A stretch of 64,000 nt of DNA from Membranipora membranacea (Eukaryota; Bryozoa; Gymnolaemata; Cheilostomatida; Membraniporidae): the NCBI GenBank assembly GCA_914767715.1, contig OU612068.1, positions 23,064,001 through 23,128,000 on the forward strand, given 5' to 3'. The position numbers and the translations under genes were made by a program. Each line of letters starts with the position of its first letter. Within the stretch, counting starts at the first letter, position 1. Below, one piece after another: positions 1 to 27,200 of this stretch. The notes under the pieces were generated by a model. The model saw only the letters and a program-made list of their open reading frames with translations, did not search any database and was not told where the DNA came from.

Positions 1-1779
1 ATGCTAAATTACTGGTGCAGCGTGTAACCAGCTCCAAAGAGGCAAACCCCCAAGATCTATTGTTTGTCAAACCAAAAATCATGTGGCCTAGCTGAAGCTT
101 TAACTTAAACTCTGCTGGCAAACCTAATTATTTTTCCTTGTCTGACTGTTTTACCGCTTCTGTTGGCATCTATATATTTTTTGGAGTTGCTACTCTTGTA
201 CTGATTGCATAACGAGTTGATTGACTTGTGAGCCGGAGGTTTCTGGCTCATGATCTCAGAGTAATTAGTGGAGCAGTGAATAGAAATGTGTTAATTGGTG
301 TAAACTGGCACCCATCTGTGCAGATATGAGCATCGTGAGGAGGCACCGCATGTAATAACACTCACACTCAATTTTCTGACATTTCCTGATAAAAACGTCA
401 CACATTTTCTACACTTATTAGTTCAAAGTGAGAATTGGTTGTTAATTTGTTGCCGTTTGACGAGAAAGTTCTTCTTTTAATGTTATGGTGGGAACTAACG
501 TCATAAAACTGTTAACAGAACTGAGTTTTCACAGATGAGCCGGGTCTTTATCGTAGATGATTGTCTATGGCATAAGAGTACCTGCGCAGCATTGTCAACT
601 AGTGATAATCAGCTGTCAATGAGCTGACAGCTTACTCGTGAAATGTATTTGTAGACTAAGGTTATGAAGATTCTGCAACATTTTGAAATAATTATTGGCA
701 ACACATGGCTTGGTACAGCAAGGGGCAGTTGCCAACCTAGAATCAGTCTAAGAGTAGGCCTAGTGTGGGATGTGTTAAAACGGTGAATATGACATTATTT
801 ATAGTCAACTTCTGGTGCCTTGGTACTTGATTTATTGCAACAAAACATATTTCGATAATTATCGAAATATGTTTTGTTGCAATAAATCAAGTACCAAGGC
901 ACCAGAAGTTGACTATAAATAATGTCATATTCACCGTTTTAACACATCCCACACTAGGCCTACTCTTAGACCGATTTTAGGTAGTCCTCCCCACTGACGC
1001 ATTTGACCTGTATCATAATTATGGCCACACCTTTGGTTACAAAACCAGAGAGCTGCAATCTAAGGGGAACATGGACCACATACTACGTATGTATGCACTA
1101 TGCATGATGTGACATAAATGAATTGTCTTAATGAAGTTTTATAGTGCTACATCAAGTTTGAAGACTTGTTACTATTCATCCAGTTTTTTCCTATACAGCT
1201 TCATGAGAACTAAATAGAATTCTTGATGAACAAATATTGAAAAAGCATTCAAACTTGATGTAAAGTTTTACCCTTTTTAGCCTCGTATTATTTTACTTCG
1301 TGTTTATTATGAACTCTCATTTTTTTTAAATTCAAACATTCAATTTTACAATGAACAAGTGAATGAATCAGGAAGATCTGTGAAATTGCAAATTGACCAT
1401 TCCCATTAAACTTTCAACATGTCTGGACTCAGATACTTATTTCATTTTTATATGTTTACAGCTCATAGAGAATCACCCAACAGGATGAAAATATACATAG
1501 AGTTTTGTTCACCACCCAATGATGCTATCACAAGGAATAAAATGTACCTGAATTTGGGTTTTCGGTTAATATTTATTACAATGTTAGTATTATTAAAAAA
1601 GTGAAGAAGGATTTCAGACAAAGCAAAAATTTGAAGAATATTTTCATCCTGTAGGAAAAGCTTAGCTGGGACCATAGCCCAAGAGCTCACATAGTTGTTT
1701 TTTTGGAGTTGGTGGCGCTTCGCTATCAAATGGTGAACAACCACAACATCTCAAGAAAACAATAATGTGAGTACTCAGA
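1..1779. other. 3' flank of BCAS3, no gene seen
   Basis: No coding exon could be supported here. Apart from the large palindrome at 741-976 the stretch holds only AT-rich sequence with short chance ORFs. On the minus strand an AATAAA poly(A) signal is present at 1572-1577, about 200 bp past the proposed BCAS3 stop, so about 1570-1779 is probably the BCAS3 3' UTR. Confidence 0.5.
741..976. repeat. near-perfect 236-bp palindrome
   Basis: Two 118-bp arms (741-858 and 859-976) are exact reverse complements apart from one mismatch (745 against 972). There is no spacer: the centre falls between 858 and 859 inside cgataattatcg. Perfect palindromes of this size are unstable, so it is either a recent fold-back element insertion or an assembly artefact from a single-strand foldback read. 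No coding capacity is seen. Confidence 0.95.
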
Positions 1780-15075
<13,296 letters not shown>

Positions 15076-15655
15076 ATCTGACTTACTTTAATGGCACATT
15101 GGACAATATTTATTTAGGATAAGCATGTGATTGCAAATTTTGGTCCACTCTCAGCTTGGTTATAATCTCAAAAATGTCTCATCATTATTTTACAGAATTT
15201 CAAAAAATTGCTTAAGGCAGAAGTTTGTGTCAATTTATATTTTTTCAGATTATTGATTAATTTGGAAGTTTGTTTCGACTCTGTATTTAGGGGTTGTTGC
15301 TGTAGAAAGCTTAGAAAAACCTCAAAATTTGTAATCCATTTTAGTAAAGAGTTTAAGTGGCCAAGTGTCATTGGCTCCTATTATATGGGGCACCATTTGA
15401 TTGGTCAGGCTGTAAACAAAGGAGAGCCTATGTTTGTAAGCAAAGGCACATGATGTACAGTACGAGGGGGCACAACTCAATAAAGTAAATTCTAAATCCT
15501 GATAGCCTCACCAGTGAGTTGTCCCAAGCAGCTTGGCCTAACTTGCGAGATATCAAATATCCCCAACCTCATTGCATGAAATATGTCGTCAGAAAATCCC
15601 ATGCCACGGAATGCTTACCAATGAGAGGAGGCATTTCAAAGGTGCCAAACTTGTT

Positions 15656-16108
15656 CTAGCAATGCAAGGACCGATCTGTGCCTCTTACCATAGCGAATCT
15701 ATCGTCATTTATTAGTGATAAGAAACCTTTATTCTGCTGATAAAAGATTCGAGCTTTATTTTGGGTGGCAGAGGCAAACATGTTTACCTGTGCAGAGATG
15801 GGACCAAGACCAATTTTTAGTCCTAGCTTTCTCAAAACATAAGTTAGATCGATGATCAGGCTAGTCAATACCATCTGACCCTATATCAGAACCCTTACAT
15901 CCGTATTGTGGCATTTAGATAAGCAGGCGGGGGCAAAGCCAGGTTCAGCTATCTTTTGAAACAACCCATGAACTGTTTTCACCATTGGTGAGTTTAAGGG
16001 AAGCCTGCCAGTGTGGGAAACTGTGAGGTGTAATAAGAGCACAGACTGAATATTATCTGCTCTCAGATTTCTCTGATACGAATACCAAGAATTTGGCTCA
16101 GCAATCAA
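15656..16108 (-). pseudogene. unidentified 150-codon frame broken by one stop
   Basis: One minus-strand frame is open from 16108 to 15656 except for a single stop at 15881-15883. I do not recognise the product. A short segment resembling FASATQNKARIF loosely recalls the post-RNase-H part of some retroelement polyproteins, but this is too weak to assign. It lies directly upstream of BCAS3 exon 1 on the same strand, so part of it could instead be chance reading frame in a 5' region. Confidence 0.2.
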
Positions 16109-16481
16109 AGTAGGGTTATCTTCTCATATTTAATCATCACACTTGTAACATTTCCTCAATTCTAGTTTTGCGATGCCCCTCACACATATCAAAAGGGAAC
16201 AAGGAATCATTGCATATAATAAACTTTTGAATCTTGATATTTTGAAATTTCTCAAAACAAGCTGACTCCGTCACCACCAGCAAAGTGGAAGATATTGAGC
16301 AACTAATTGGTTACCAGCATATCACGGAATGTCTTGAAGCTTGTGGAGTGATGATCATTCGAACTGCAGTCCTTGTATAACATAACCCTTATAAATGACC
16401 GCATCGAACATTGCATTCATAATATTCAGAAAAGTAGTTCTGAAATAATGAGCTGTGGCTTTGGCAGTTTGAGATAGAAAT

Positions 16482-16794
16482 ATGGAAATGAATGAAGCAG
16501 CGCAAGAGTCAGCGAGTCAGACGCCGACAGCGTTCCTCAAGCAATCAGAGCAATAGTACTCTTATCGTATATCTGAATTCCTGCTGACTTTATAACATTA
16601 CCCCAAGTGATAAGCAGATAAGGGTCTATGATTCAAATGCCCTGGATCAATATCCTATTGTGCCGGAGGCAGCCAAAGAGATAGACATTAAGCAGCTGAA
16701 ACATCAGAATCGATCAGACAATGCTTCGGAGGATGCGTTTTGCAAGAGCGCAGTGCAAGATTCCCTTGAATTGTCAATGAAGATGATTCGCTAA
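16482..16794 (+). pseudogene. unrecognised protein-coding remnant
   Basis: From ATG at 16482 a frame reads Ala/Glu/Gln-rich sequence to a TAG at 16554-16556 and continues to about 16587; a +1 frame from 16588 is then open for 68 codons to TAA at 16792-16794. The second part (for example ALDQYPIVPEAAKEIDIKQL) has balanced composition and codon use unlike the surrounding AT-rich DNA, hence looks like former coding sequence. I recognise no family. The stop and the frame change suggest a decayed gene or transposon-borne ORF rather than a live exon. Confidence 0.35.
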
Positions 16795-18236
16795 CAAGAT
16801 TAGTCATAGTATTTCGTAATCGTTTTGCTTCATTAGTATCCATTATGCTGAGTAGTATTTCTTTTTCCTCGTCAGTTACTCAATGCTAATGTGTGCATGA
16901 ATTGCCTTGAGGTGAAATCAGTAATAAGGCAGGTCTTAAAATACACCAAGAAGCTGTCTGTTGTCAATTGCTCAGCGAGTTAAAAAATGAATTCTTCCAT
17001 TCAGAGCACAATGGCAAGTAATGAAAGCTGCAGTGTATCAATCATTATTCAAGCTTTTATTTATAATGTTTATTGTGATAAAATGCGTAACATGCACAGT
17101 GACTAAACAATTCAATTCATGATTTCTAAATTGCACATGAATGAATTAAATTCAGACTTATTAATTTTGTGACAAAAAATTGATCCTCCCACATGTGTAA
17201 TATAGAGTTGTACACATAGATGTACGTTTGGCAAGCTTCTAGGCAGAATCAATAAGAAAAGAAGCTGACAAAATAGCACTAGTTTTTCAGGCAGTTTGTG
17301 GCGGGTGGCCACCTCCCAATAGACAACCGATATCATAAACACAGAACTCATGCTTGAAGCACTTGTTGGCTCGCCCGCCTTGCCCACTTGTCATCTCCAT
17401 AGCAAACTACAAGAAACGACTGGCTCCTAAACCTTCGTACTAGACTATTGAAAAATTTTAATGCTTAGCATCAAAAACTTAAAATCTCCAAAATAATAAC
17501 AAAAGTCAAGTTAATTTAAGCTGTATGTACTTGGTACAGTGTATGACCTACTATAATTTTAAATGACAATTATACCATAACAAACATGGTACACCAACTT
17601 AATCTCCTTCTAATAGTACATAAGAATAATTAAAAAGGTTAATCTAAATAGAAAATAAAGCAAAACGGAGATTATCTTACAAAATGAAAGAACAATAAAT
17701 AATTTCTGCGCAATCAGAAATAATGAGCAATAATCAAGCCGCGCTGTACAAAGCTTGCACCAATTTCACCTGCCTTCATTCCTTTTCACACTGAGGCGAC
17801 CTGGGTAACATTCGGGTTACACCCTCCATCAACGTTGAGCAATCGTCCCACTGAATGAGATTATTGCGTTGTGTCACAGAAGCGTTCGGAGTTGTCCTCC
17901 ACAGGCAGGCATCCATTTTCCATCAGTTTTTGTACACTCATTCTGGCTTGCATTACTTTTGAGTATAGGAAGGCGGTATTGAAAATAATACCATGAAGGG
18001 AATTGATATTAATAAAAATATATATAAATTTTGAACGCTGTCATAGCGCATGCGCTCTCTTGTCAGCAGTTTTTGAATGATCCAGCATAATATATGGGTA
18101 TTCTTTTGTACGCCAAATAAGGGTATCCGATGAACTGACATTAGATGCTTTTCCAGTATAGTATGGTGGCGATAATACAGTGATCCTTATAGAAGAAAGA
18201 GAAGGGGAGCGTGAGAACTCTCCCAAGCTGAGGTGC

Positions 18237-21200
18237 TCAAAAACTAAACTCGTTACATCCGTCTGCCTCTATCGTTTTCTTGATGTTCGAGAAGAAATCC
18301 ATCACTGCTTGCGGAAGCGTATTGTCAATAAGTGACCTAGGCAGAAAACCGCCGATATCAGATTGGGAGATGTAATATATCTTTGTTTTGTTCAGCTCCC
18401 TATAAACAATAGAGAAAGGATCGTTATTACATCAGTGTTTGCCACAATGTTTAGTAGAAGGGGGAAAAACTGGTGTCAAAAGTACAATCAAAAACAAACA
18501 AGAGCCGCACTTATTAATTGGTAGTAAACAGAAATACCTCAGTAGTAAAAGTTGAAGCAATGAACTTTTTTCATCGGTTCAACCCTTGGGATTCAATTAA
18601 GTGCGATCAGATCATGTTTCAATCAATGGCCTGTGTTTTGTTGTAAAATCATAAAAGCCAAGAACGGATGTGGGCTATTGTGGGCGACTTCTTGTGAATA
18701 GTGTACTAATCTTAGTGTAGCCCATAGTTGTTACAACAAGTATTACAACAATCACTTGCCCTAAGGATTCAAAGCTCCTGGAGACAAATTCTCAGCTAGT
18801 ACTAGTTGCGGTCAAAAAATCTCGGTCACCCTAAACTCAAAAGCCTGACTCTAAACCCCATCACAACATTCTAGAACTCAGGCTTTACGCTGAAACTGCT
18901 TTTCCGTAGCTCCTGAGAGAATGAGTTTTCACATCCATGCTGGCTCAATTAATATAAGTAGAACACTTTGATAAATTAATACATTCCACAAAGAAAATAC
19001 TCTATAAGGAGAAGATACAATCTCTCGTCGAACATCAATATTGGGTCACTGTATAACCACAACTTGTATATTACATAAGCACAGTTATTATGTTCGCAAA
19101 ATTCAGCCTCTCTTTGTAACAAAAGGGTTTTTTCAGATTAACTGATAAGCTGACATTTAGATTTGAAAGGTTCAACGACTTCTCAATGATCTCAACTGTC
19201 TGGCATTTCATGATCAGAGAGCATGAATGGAAATCAGACCTTCTTTTATCATTACAAGTGTAGCTACGACAGCAAGCCTTGAGCTTCCGTCAGCGTCAGC
19301 GCATAAGATATAATGTTATCAGCGAATTCCTCTCACAAGTGCTACCATTATATCATGATACTGTTATCGCCTTTTCTCCACCACCCACTACACAGAACCA
19401 GCAGCAAGCTCTTGGCTATAACTTCAAGGGATTCACAGGAGGTCATAAAAGGGACATTGTTTAACCTATGCTATCGCGACCGCCCATATTTTGTCTGAGA
19501 GCAAACTCATTCAGTAAAACAATTACTTGCTACTACTAACTACAAGTGTTCATGTTGATCCTTGTCTGGAGCGTTGAACTATTAACTGTTATTGCGAGAG
19601 CATTGAGGTATTTTGTCTATGATTATCAGCAGTGCGATGTATTCTACTATGTAGATGGGTTTTTTCTTAGATGGGAGGGGGGGTGTTTGTTTTATTCACA
19701 TGCTTAGTGGAATTTTACCGACTACCTAGCTATCTAGCTATCGGAGTAATAACCAGCTACATGTAGTTGGTTATGACTCTGGATGAGCAGTAACCAGATT
19801 TTGGTTGTAATGTGACCAAGTTATGGTACCTCTTAACCAGCATTGTTCCTCAAATACTTGTAATAAAAAGCATCACTGAGGGTAATGTTGGGGTCACAGA
19901 GGTCTTTGGTCTCATCGAGTAATTGAAATGGCTATAAAATATTCCAATTTACTCGATAATGAGAGAAACAATGGAGTACTTCTGCTTACCCAGGGATTCT
20001 ATAGCACAGTATTCCGCAGTAGTAATTTTTTCCTCTCACATATTCACCTTGACCTTCTGGCGCTGCCTCGGTCTCTATGTGGTGGGCTACAAGAAAATAC
20101 AACAAAATATTGAGTCAATCTATAACAGTGAGTCAACATGTATAGTGATCACCTTATGTCAATTTTATTACACATGTGGTTTGGTTATAGCTTTACCATT
20201 CACAACAATTCCAACTTATGGTTTGCCACAAAACCTAGAAAATAATATTTTTCAAATCTTGCGGTGAGTGTAAAAACATTTTTCAGTGATTTAATAGTAC
20301 CGCATCGGAGTTATGTCTGTACTGAATGCTGTGAAGTGGGTTTATATGATAATGGCAGCGTTCATTCACACAATAAAACAGCAATAATCATTCGGTTCAC
20401 CACAGACAAAAGTACACAATAATCATGGACCGAAAAGTGAAACTTTTTAGCTGACAATGATGAGACTTTTTGGTTTGGAAGCTCATGATTTTTCAGTCAG
20501 ATGCGGAACAGTCATGTTATTGAACTTGTTGATCTCTTGGGTGGGATGCACAAACCAAGGAGTACTCCTTGCCTAAACAAAACTTTTATGGAGTGCGCTT
20601 ATCATCAAAAGTGGTGAGAGGCTACCGACCCCCACATAAGTTGCACTACCTGGCTATCAATATTATGGGTATAGTTTTAACCCCTCAAGTGGAATTCCAA
20701 GCCGATGACAAAATATTATCTTTGCATGCTAATTATTTGTTGACTTATGCTAATAGAGTGAGGCACTTAGCTATTTCTAGCCACTCTTGAGCAAGAACTA
20801 AGCCCTGAAGCTCTATAGTCGAAACATCAAACTTAGCCGTGGCATTTCTGCATAAAATTAGTATTGAATATTCAAAAAAATCAGTTATTCATATATATTA
20901 TTTTATTAAATGGCAAGATGCAACACAAAGTTTTATCCCCTGCAGTGGCCCAAGGGCTTATGAGTAGCTTATCTTGCCTTCTTTTATCAAAGTGCAGAGC
21001 AAGTTACATCGAATTTCCTCTGTGGCACCTGCAGGTCCCTACAGGCCAGTTTGTGGGTACATTAATATGATTTTATATCCAGCGATATAAGTATCAACTC
21101 AAAACAAATGAAAAGAACAGGTAAGAGTAATTCAAAAACTTGTTTCAGTTTGATTACATAGTTAAGTTAGAGGGAGGGTTAACTTTTGTGCCCATAAAAA

Positions 21201-24200
21201 CAACATCCTTTGAGTTCTTATCAATGAGTCCCAGGTTTCGGGACCTATCAATCGTCGTTTTTTCAAATCATTTTTCAACCTTATTGCTGAATTTGTAATG
21301 TAAGCAGTGATGATGATACATTTTGTTAGTACAAAAGACAGAGGCATAAAATACCAAGTTTGGTTCTGAAATAAAGTTATTGAAAATATGTGATTCACCA
21401 GTCAAGTCATAGGATTTAAGTTTAGGGGTATTTACACAAGCCCTTTATAGCCCATATTACTCCTTGAAAGGTCAAAATCATAATATTGAAGTCTTGTAAG
21501 CCATGTTTTGTCTCAATTTCAAAGAAGGAGCATCCAGTAAGTCTCAATTGGCCAGTCAACCATTTGATCTAAAATGCATTTAGATCGGATTAGAGCTTGC
21601 AGGCTCAGTGGAAATGACTTCTGAAGCGTTCCTCTAATTTTAGTTCACAAAGAGTTGTGCGGGGGGGGGGGGGGGCCCCCCCCCCCCCCCCCCCCGTCAG
21701 GCGAGGGGCAAACATCTGGGGGCTCAGACTACGTTGTGCAGGATTTAGATACTTCTGGTAATCACTATTCGACCAGGTGAACATCACAAAGAGCCTCAAT
21801 AATTGAATACCAACGATTGTCTAACAAATCCTTTAGTGAACACATATGAAAGCAAAGTGGAATTCTAATCTATCTATCTATCTAGGTAGGCTAAACATAG
21901 CATTTACTGTTTACACAAATGCCACCAATGTGAAGTTGTGTTAAACATGCTACAAAAAATGATTAATTAACTAAAGAGCAGAAAGATTAAAGTTGCTGCA
22001 ATAAATAATTGGGCATTTCAGTTCCGTGTTTATTTTAAATTCCTTCGATATCAAAAGCAAATCCAGATCAGTTTTGAGCAGATGAGGGAAAGCAAATCCA
22101 GAAGCTTGTAATTTCTTGTAGCGTTATGAGATGAGGTGTATCTTGACCAGCAGAGAGTGCCGGCGGAATCAGCGCATATGAATAGAAGCTATTTGCCTTT
22201 CCGGAAATAAAAGTGACACCATGACCGTATTTGGAGGTCATCGGCGTGAAAATGTTTCACCAAAACTTTCAGCAGGGGTGTTGACCGTCCATCAATGGTC
22301 AATTAAAGTGTGCCCTTGCTAGCAAGGTTACCCTGACAATCTACTAGGTTTGCGAATCACATAATCGATGGAGTTTTCCTCCAATACGTCTGGTTCCTGA
22401 CTTTGTTTATGGAAATGTACAGTAATGGTAGACATCTCATGAAATGGAAACCTTACACTACTAACAAGCAAGCAAAACATTCAAGGTTTTATGGAGAATG
22501 AGTAGCTCAAAACAGAGTAAAAAACAGGAAACCATGTCCTTAGTGTAGCTTACCTAATGTGCCAACATATTCGTCATTGTTTATATTCACCACCACATCG
22601 ACAAAGTCTCTGGCAGAGATAAAACCCATAGCGGCAGACTGCGTCATTGTCCTTAGCACATACATCTCCTGTAAACATAACAACACATCACAGACGAATG
22701 ATATGAATGTTGATTATTGTGTGGAAATCATAAATTTACAGCTTTGCTACCAAATATAGGTACCTAGTGCCGTCATCATTGCATATTATCTTTATTTTTA
22801 TTTTCTTCAAATGCCAAGTCCGACCCCAGGATTGTTCTGGAATGGAACCGGTACGTTTGAATATAATAACGATCAAGTGTTGTGTCTAAGTTCACATTTA
22901 TTTCCCATCTTTGTGATGACCAGCTAGCAATTAAGTTTTTCCAATTCATCCATTTCTTGAGTATTTAAGTTTGGACAGACTTGTTTGAAGTGGCACTTTA
23001 TCTTCAAGTCAATTCTTACGCCCGGCTGGCTGAGCCTGAGGAACCATACAAATACACGAGTACATGTATACAGAGTATATCAACAAGAGTAAAAGTATAA
23101 GCAATGAACTTTCTCCCTCTTTGATATAAGAATAAGTTACGGAGTAAATACATTTTGACCTTTTTCAAGTGGGGTGAGATAAAAATCTCTGCTGTAACAT
23201 CGTTGCTGGCAACATAAGAAATACCTCTGCAGATCTTGGCAGATAAGAGACATTGAGTTTTTTGAACAATTACAAGATCAACGAATCAAAAAACTGGTAA
23301 GATCCTTATTAATTTGAATTAAGGATTTAGGAAAGTACTCACTACATGTTTGGATTAGCCTTTTTAATCTGTAGCCAAATACTACCTTGTATTACATGGT
23401 ATCTTTGTAGAAAATGGTAATACAAACTGGCCAATTGCATGCTACCATCTTTCAGCATTTAAAAAATTGAGATATTGTTGTAACTGGAGGTGAATATGAT
23501 CTGGGTGCAAGAACTTGAGTCATATCCAATTACTGTATGTGATAATGCCATAATATTGCATAACAAATTACTCGTATAAGTTTAATGGTGGGTAATTCTA
23601 AAAATACAGTTGACTCTGAATTAACACCCTAAAGTCCTACATATTACATCAGGGAGAATTCTCCCTGATTACATCATCACACTTTTGTTACCCAATCTTC
23701 AACTGACCAGTTTACATGGAAAGTTAAGGCAGCATTTTTCTAGATCATGTTCTTTGGTTTTGCCGTTTGTCACGAGTGGTAGGCCTTGAGCTCTAACAAT
23801 TCAGATTCGGCATGTCATAAAGCCACAAGAGGGCAATGTTTCAATAAGATTGATGCAAAATGGGTGGAGCTGTGGGCAGGCTTATTTAAATCGTCAAATG
23901 TTGACCTCAGAAGCCATACAAGCAATGATCAGTTATTTGATGCCGCTGCATGGATGTCTTGGGAGCCCAGGCATCAATGTCAATGTTTATCGCCCATCTT
24001 TGTTATTTGTCATTTTCTCACCTAAAAGTACTTTTAGAATTGCTCCACCGTATTTCTCTACACCGATTATTGGACATTTGGTAACAAACTGCACTGCAAA
24101 TCCTGGTTAGTTGTGCACTCATATATGGCCAGCAGAATGCTGGTTCAGACATAGATGAGGATTTTTATGCATAAGGTACTGAGTGCACATTGCTAAATGC

Positions 24201-27200
24201 TGGTACTACGCCAATTTTGTCTGATTAAACACAAAAAACTGCTATTAGCCATCATCAGGTATGATGATTCTTTAAGTCTCATACAGTAAACAAGTTGTAG
24301 ATGTTATTTGAGATTAGGATTTCTTGGTTCAGCACATGTATGAGCATGAGAGTAATTAAAATTATGGTTCCGGTTGTTTGTGACGGTCACGGAATGATAA
24401 TTTTAGTTTCTATGACTACGGACTGTGAATGAATGAATAACTCGTGTTCTGCACTCAACTCTATTTCACAGGGATTATGTGTTCTCCTGAGATTGTGGTT
24501 GAACCTGTCGGGAATTTGTCAGATTTATAAGACAAACAGGAGTAATTACGCATCACCTAAAACCACAGAATGCTTGAAAAAATTAACTTAAACCCACAAA
24601 TCAAAGAGTTATCAATATTACTTATACAACGAAGCCATGATAATGTGTGAATTGTGAATGGTTAATTGTTTGAGTATTTAAATTGTTTAGGGTTGCTTTG
24701 GTTTTACTCTCAACAGAGAAAGATAAAAGTGATAAAATGTTTTCTGCAGATGGGGAAAAGAGATTTGGTTCATATTTGGATGTCTTTTAGTCATGGCTAA
24801 TTTGCTTATCGTTTAATCAGAGCTTTGTTGCCGTTTTTTTATAGCATTTAGTGTCACACTTGGGTCATCATTGCTTTGGGGACCATAACAACACTCTGAC
24901 CATCGGTTGACTCTCTGACATCATCGAGGAGACCCGCAGTTTTTCCTTTTGTTCAATTAAAAATTCATCAGTTGACCAAACCAGATATAAATATATATCC
25001 TGCTCAAGTTGATGTGAGAAATTCACTTCCCTAATCATAAATTTGTAATATGCGAGGGAGGCGCAGAGCCAGAAACTGCATATAAGTAAAAAATGGAAAT
25101 CTTTTGCACGCAAAAAAAATCGAATCAACACCCCTAGGCTAGGCCTGGTGAGTGTGGACTTGATATAAGTACAAACAAGGGCCCAGTTATCAGCTTCGGC
25201 AGATCAAGGGCGGTTTACATTTACATGGTTTCACATATTAACCTGGTAATTTTTTTGTTGGTCTTCTCAGTCTTTATAGCTAGGGAACTAACTGGATTTT
25301 TTTCTCAAGGATAAACAAGCTTACCGGATCATCTTTTTTTAGATATTCTATGACTTCGAGCTCCTTGATGGCTTTGTCCCACTTGACTCTCTTTCCATCT
25401 GGCTTTGGGTCACAGTATTTGAAGCAAGTCTCAGGACTCGCATTGACGATTCCAATTCCCTTGAAGCTGTGAAAAAACACAACATTTTTTTTATTACAAG
25501 CAAGGCAAATTGTAATAACGTTCCTCCTTTGGCAATGCCTGACAAACCCATTGGTGATTGTGTTTACTACATTTTACTGAGCTATAATTGCCCCCAGCTC
25601 TAGTCAGGCTATGTGTTGCCTGCTAAGTTCTCACATGAATAGAAACAGCCCATTAACGGTCAGTTTTATTGTCTGAAAAAGAGCAAAAAGAGCCAAACAT
25701 TTTGGCAAGCCAACAAAATGCAGTCTTTGTTTTCTCATAATCACATAAAACTATTGACATAAAATACAACAGACCATACATTGAGTAGGGCCTAAATAGC
25801 TTTGATATTTTGGACTCAAAAGCCTTCATGATGCAGGCCTTAGCAATCAGCCTTTATGTGTCATGTCATTCATATTTGACTTTTTTAGTGCTCCAGCCAG
25901 CCCGAGGTGATGAAAAACATTAGCACGCTGACTCGAATGGGTGTTGGGACAAAGAGTAAGATTATATCCTTACTCTATCATCGGAAGTCAAAAATACCTA
26001 TATACTGGCAACAGGCATACAACGATTTCATAGCGGCTAGTTTTAGTTTAGCCGTAATTGCAAAGGCAGTATGCGTAAGCAAGGCTCCCGCAAGGCTTTT
26101 CCAATGTTTTGCTAATTGACAAGGTCGAACGGAAAATTACTCAACCACAACAAACAAAAGAAGTTGATTATGAAGGTGTTCGCTCAGGCTCCACTGGTAA
26201 TGAATGGTAGAGGTGTCAGCAGCCTTGTTAATACTTACACGTGTCCAGTGAACTCTTCCGATGGCTTGCACCAGACTTCGGTGTTCCACTGAAAGTAAGA
26301 TAAAAATAGCATGTTAGAAACCGACTGCATAGTTGCAGGCCCATCTACAAACATGGTGATTAGGAGAACATTATTTTGTCTAAAAAGACCGTAATTATAG
26401 CATGCAAGCAAGATATAGGGTTTGTGTCGGCTGCATGAACTTTGCAAAAGAACATTTGAAGAGAATAAAGAGTTGTTCTGGTACAGCAGTACTGCTAGTG
26501 ATACTGGCAGTAATAACATGGGTTCATAACCTGTGGAAAGCCGTCAATTATAGGTTACTGGATGGTTTCACAAACACCATTTCTGTCATCAGAAGGAGAG
26601 GAAAGAAAGTACAATACAATTATTATTGAGCATTTTATGTAAGTAAATATTACATGCCCAGACAACATATCCACCCAGGCCAGGTATAATGAGACCACAA
26701 ACTGATCAATCATAATACTGGCCGGCATACCCCTGATTTGATTGGTTTTAGTGCTTTTGTAGACTCAACAACACATTAGCGCATTCCGTTGGGGACCTGG
26801 AAGCCATGGGAAGAAGACCAGAAGCCAGACACTCTAACATAGGTTGGTAAACCACAGAGAAAGTTGTGGGTAAGACTTGAATTTTCATTCACCACTAAAG
26901 GCATGTTGCAATACAGCCCAGAGCCCATATAACTTAGTAAACAAAAGTTTTGTGGTGACTAATTTAGGGAAATGATTGCACAATGCTGACTAAAGAGATT
27001 GGTTTTAGTACATGGCATCCATATCAAGGCCAGATATCAGGAGTTACAGGACATCCCATATAGACAGTCTAGATTCATTCTAAATGAACTATTGACATAT
27101 ATTAGCATCAATAAGGACGACTAGACCTAACCATAAGATTTCATGCAATTCCCATGCAAAGCATAAGCGATACAAAAACATTGGCGCCGTCCCTCAAATA

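Larger units (their letters stand above)
15076..18236. other. intergenic, BCAS3 5' side to STARD5-like 3' side
   Basis: This 3.2-kb interval must contain the BCAS3 promoter and the STARD5-like 3' UTR, but no TATA box or clear poly(A) site can be assigned. It also holds two coding-like but broken stretches listed separately (15656-16108 minus and 16482-16794 plus). The rest is AT-rich sequence with nothing recognisable. Confidence 0.5.

Noticed and set aside
1463-1744. 93-codon ORF as a further 3' exon of BCAS3
   Set aside because: A cryptic acceptor exists near 1745, but the peptide does not resemble BCAS3 and another frame there has the wrong phase; the AATAAA at 1572 and the stop at 1780 give a simpler end.
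19279-19464. 61-codon plus-strand ORF with a Pro/Gln-rich segment
   Set aside because: It lies in a START-gene intron, overlaps another ORF of equal length in a second frame, and matches no family known to me.
23786-24110. Two overlapping plus-strand ORFs of 79 and 86 codons
   Set aside because: They overlap in different frames inside a START-gene intron with no family match; chance ORFs.
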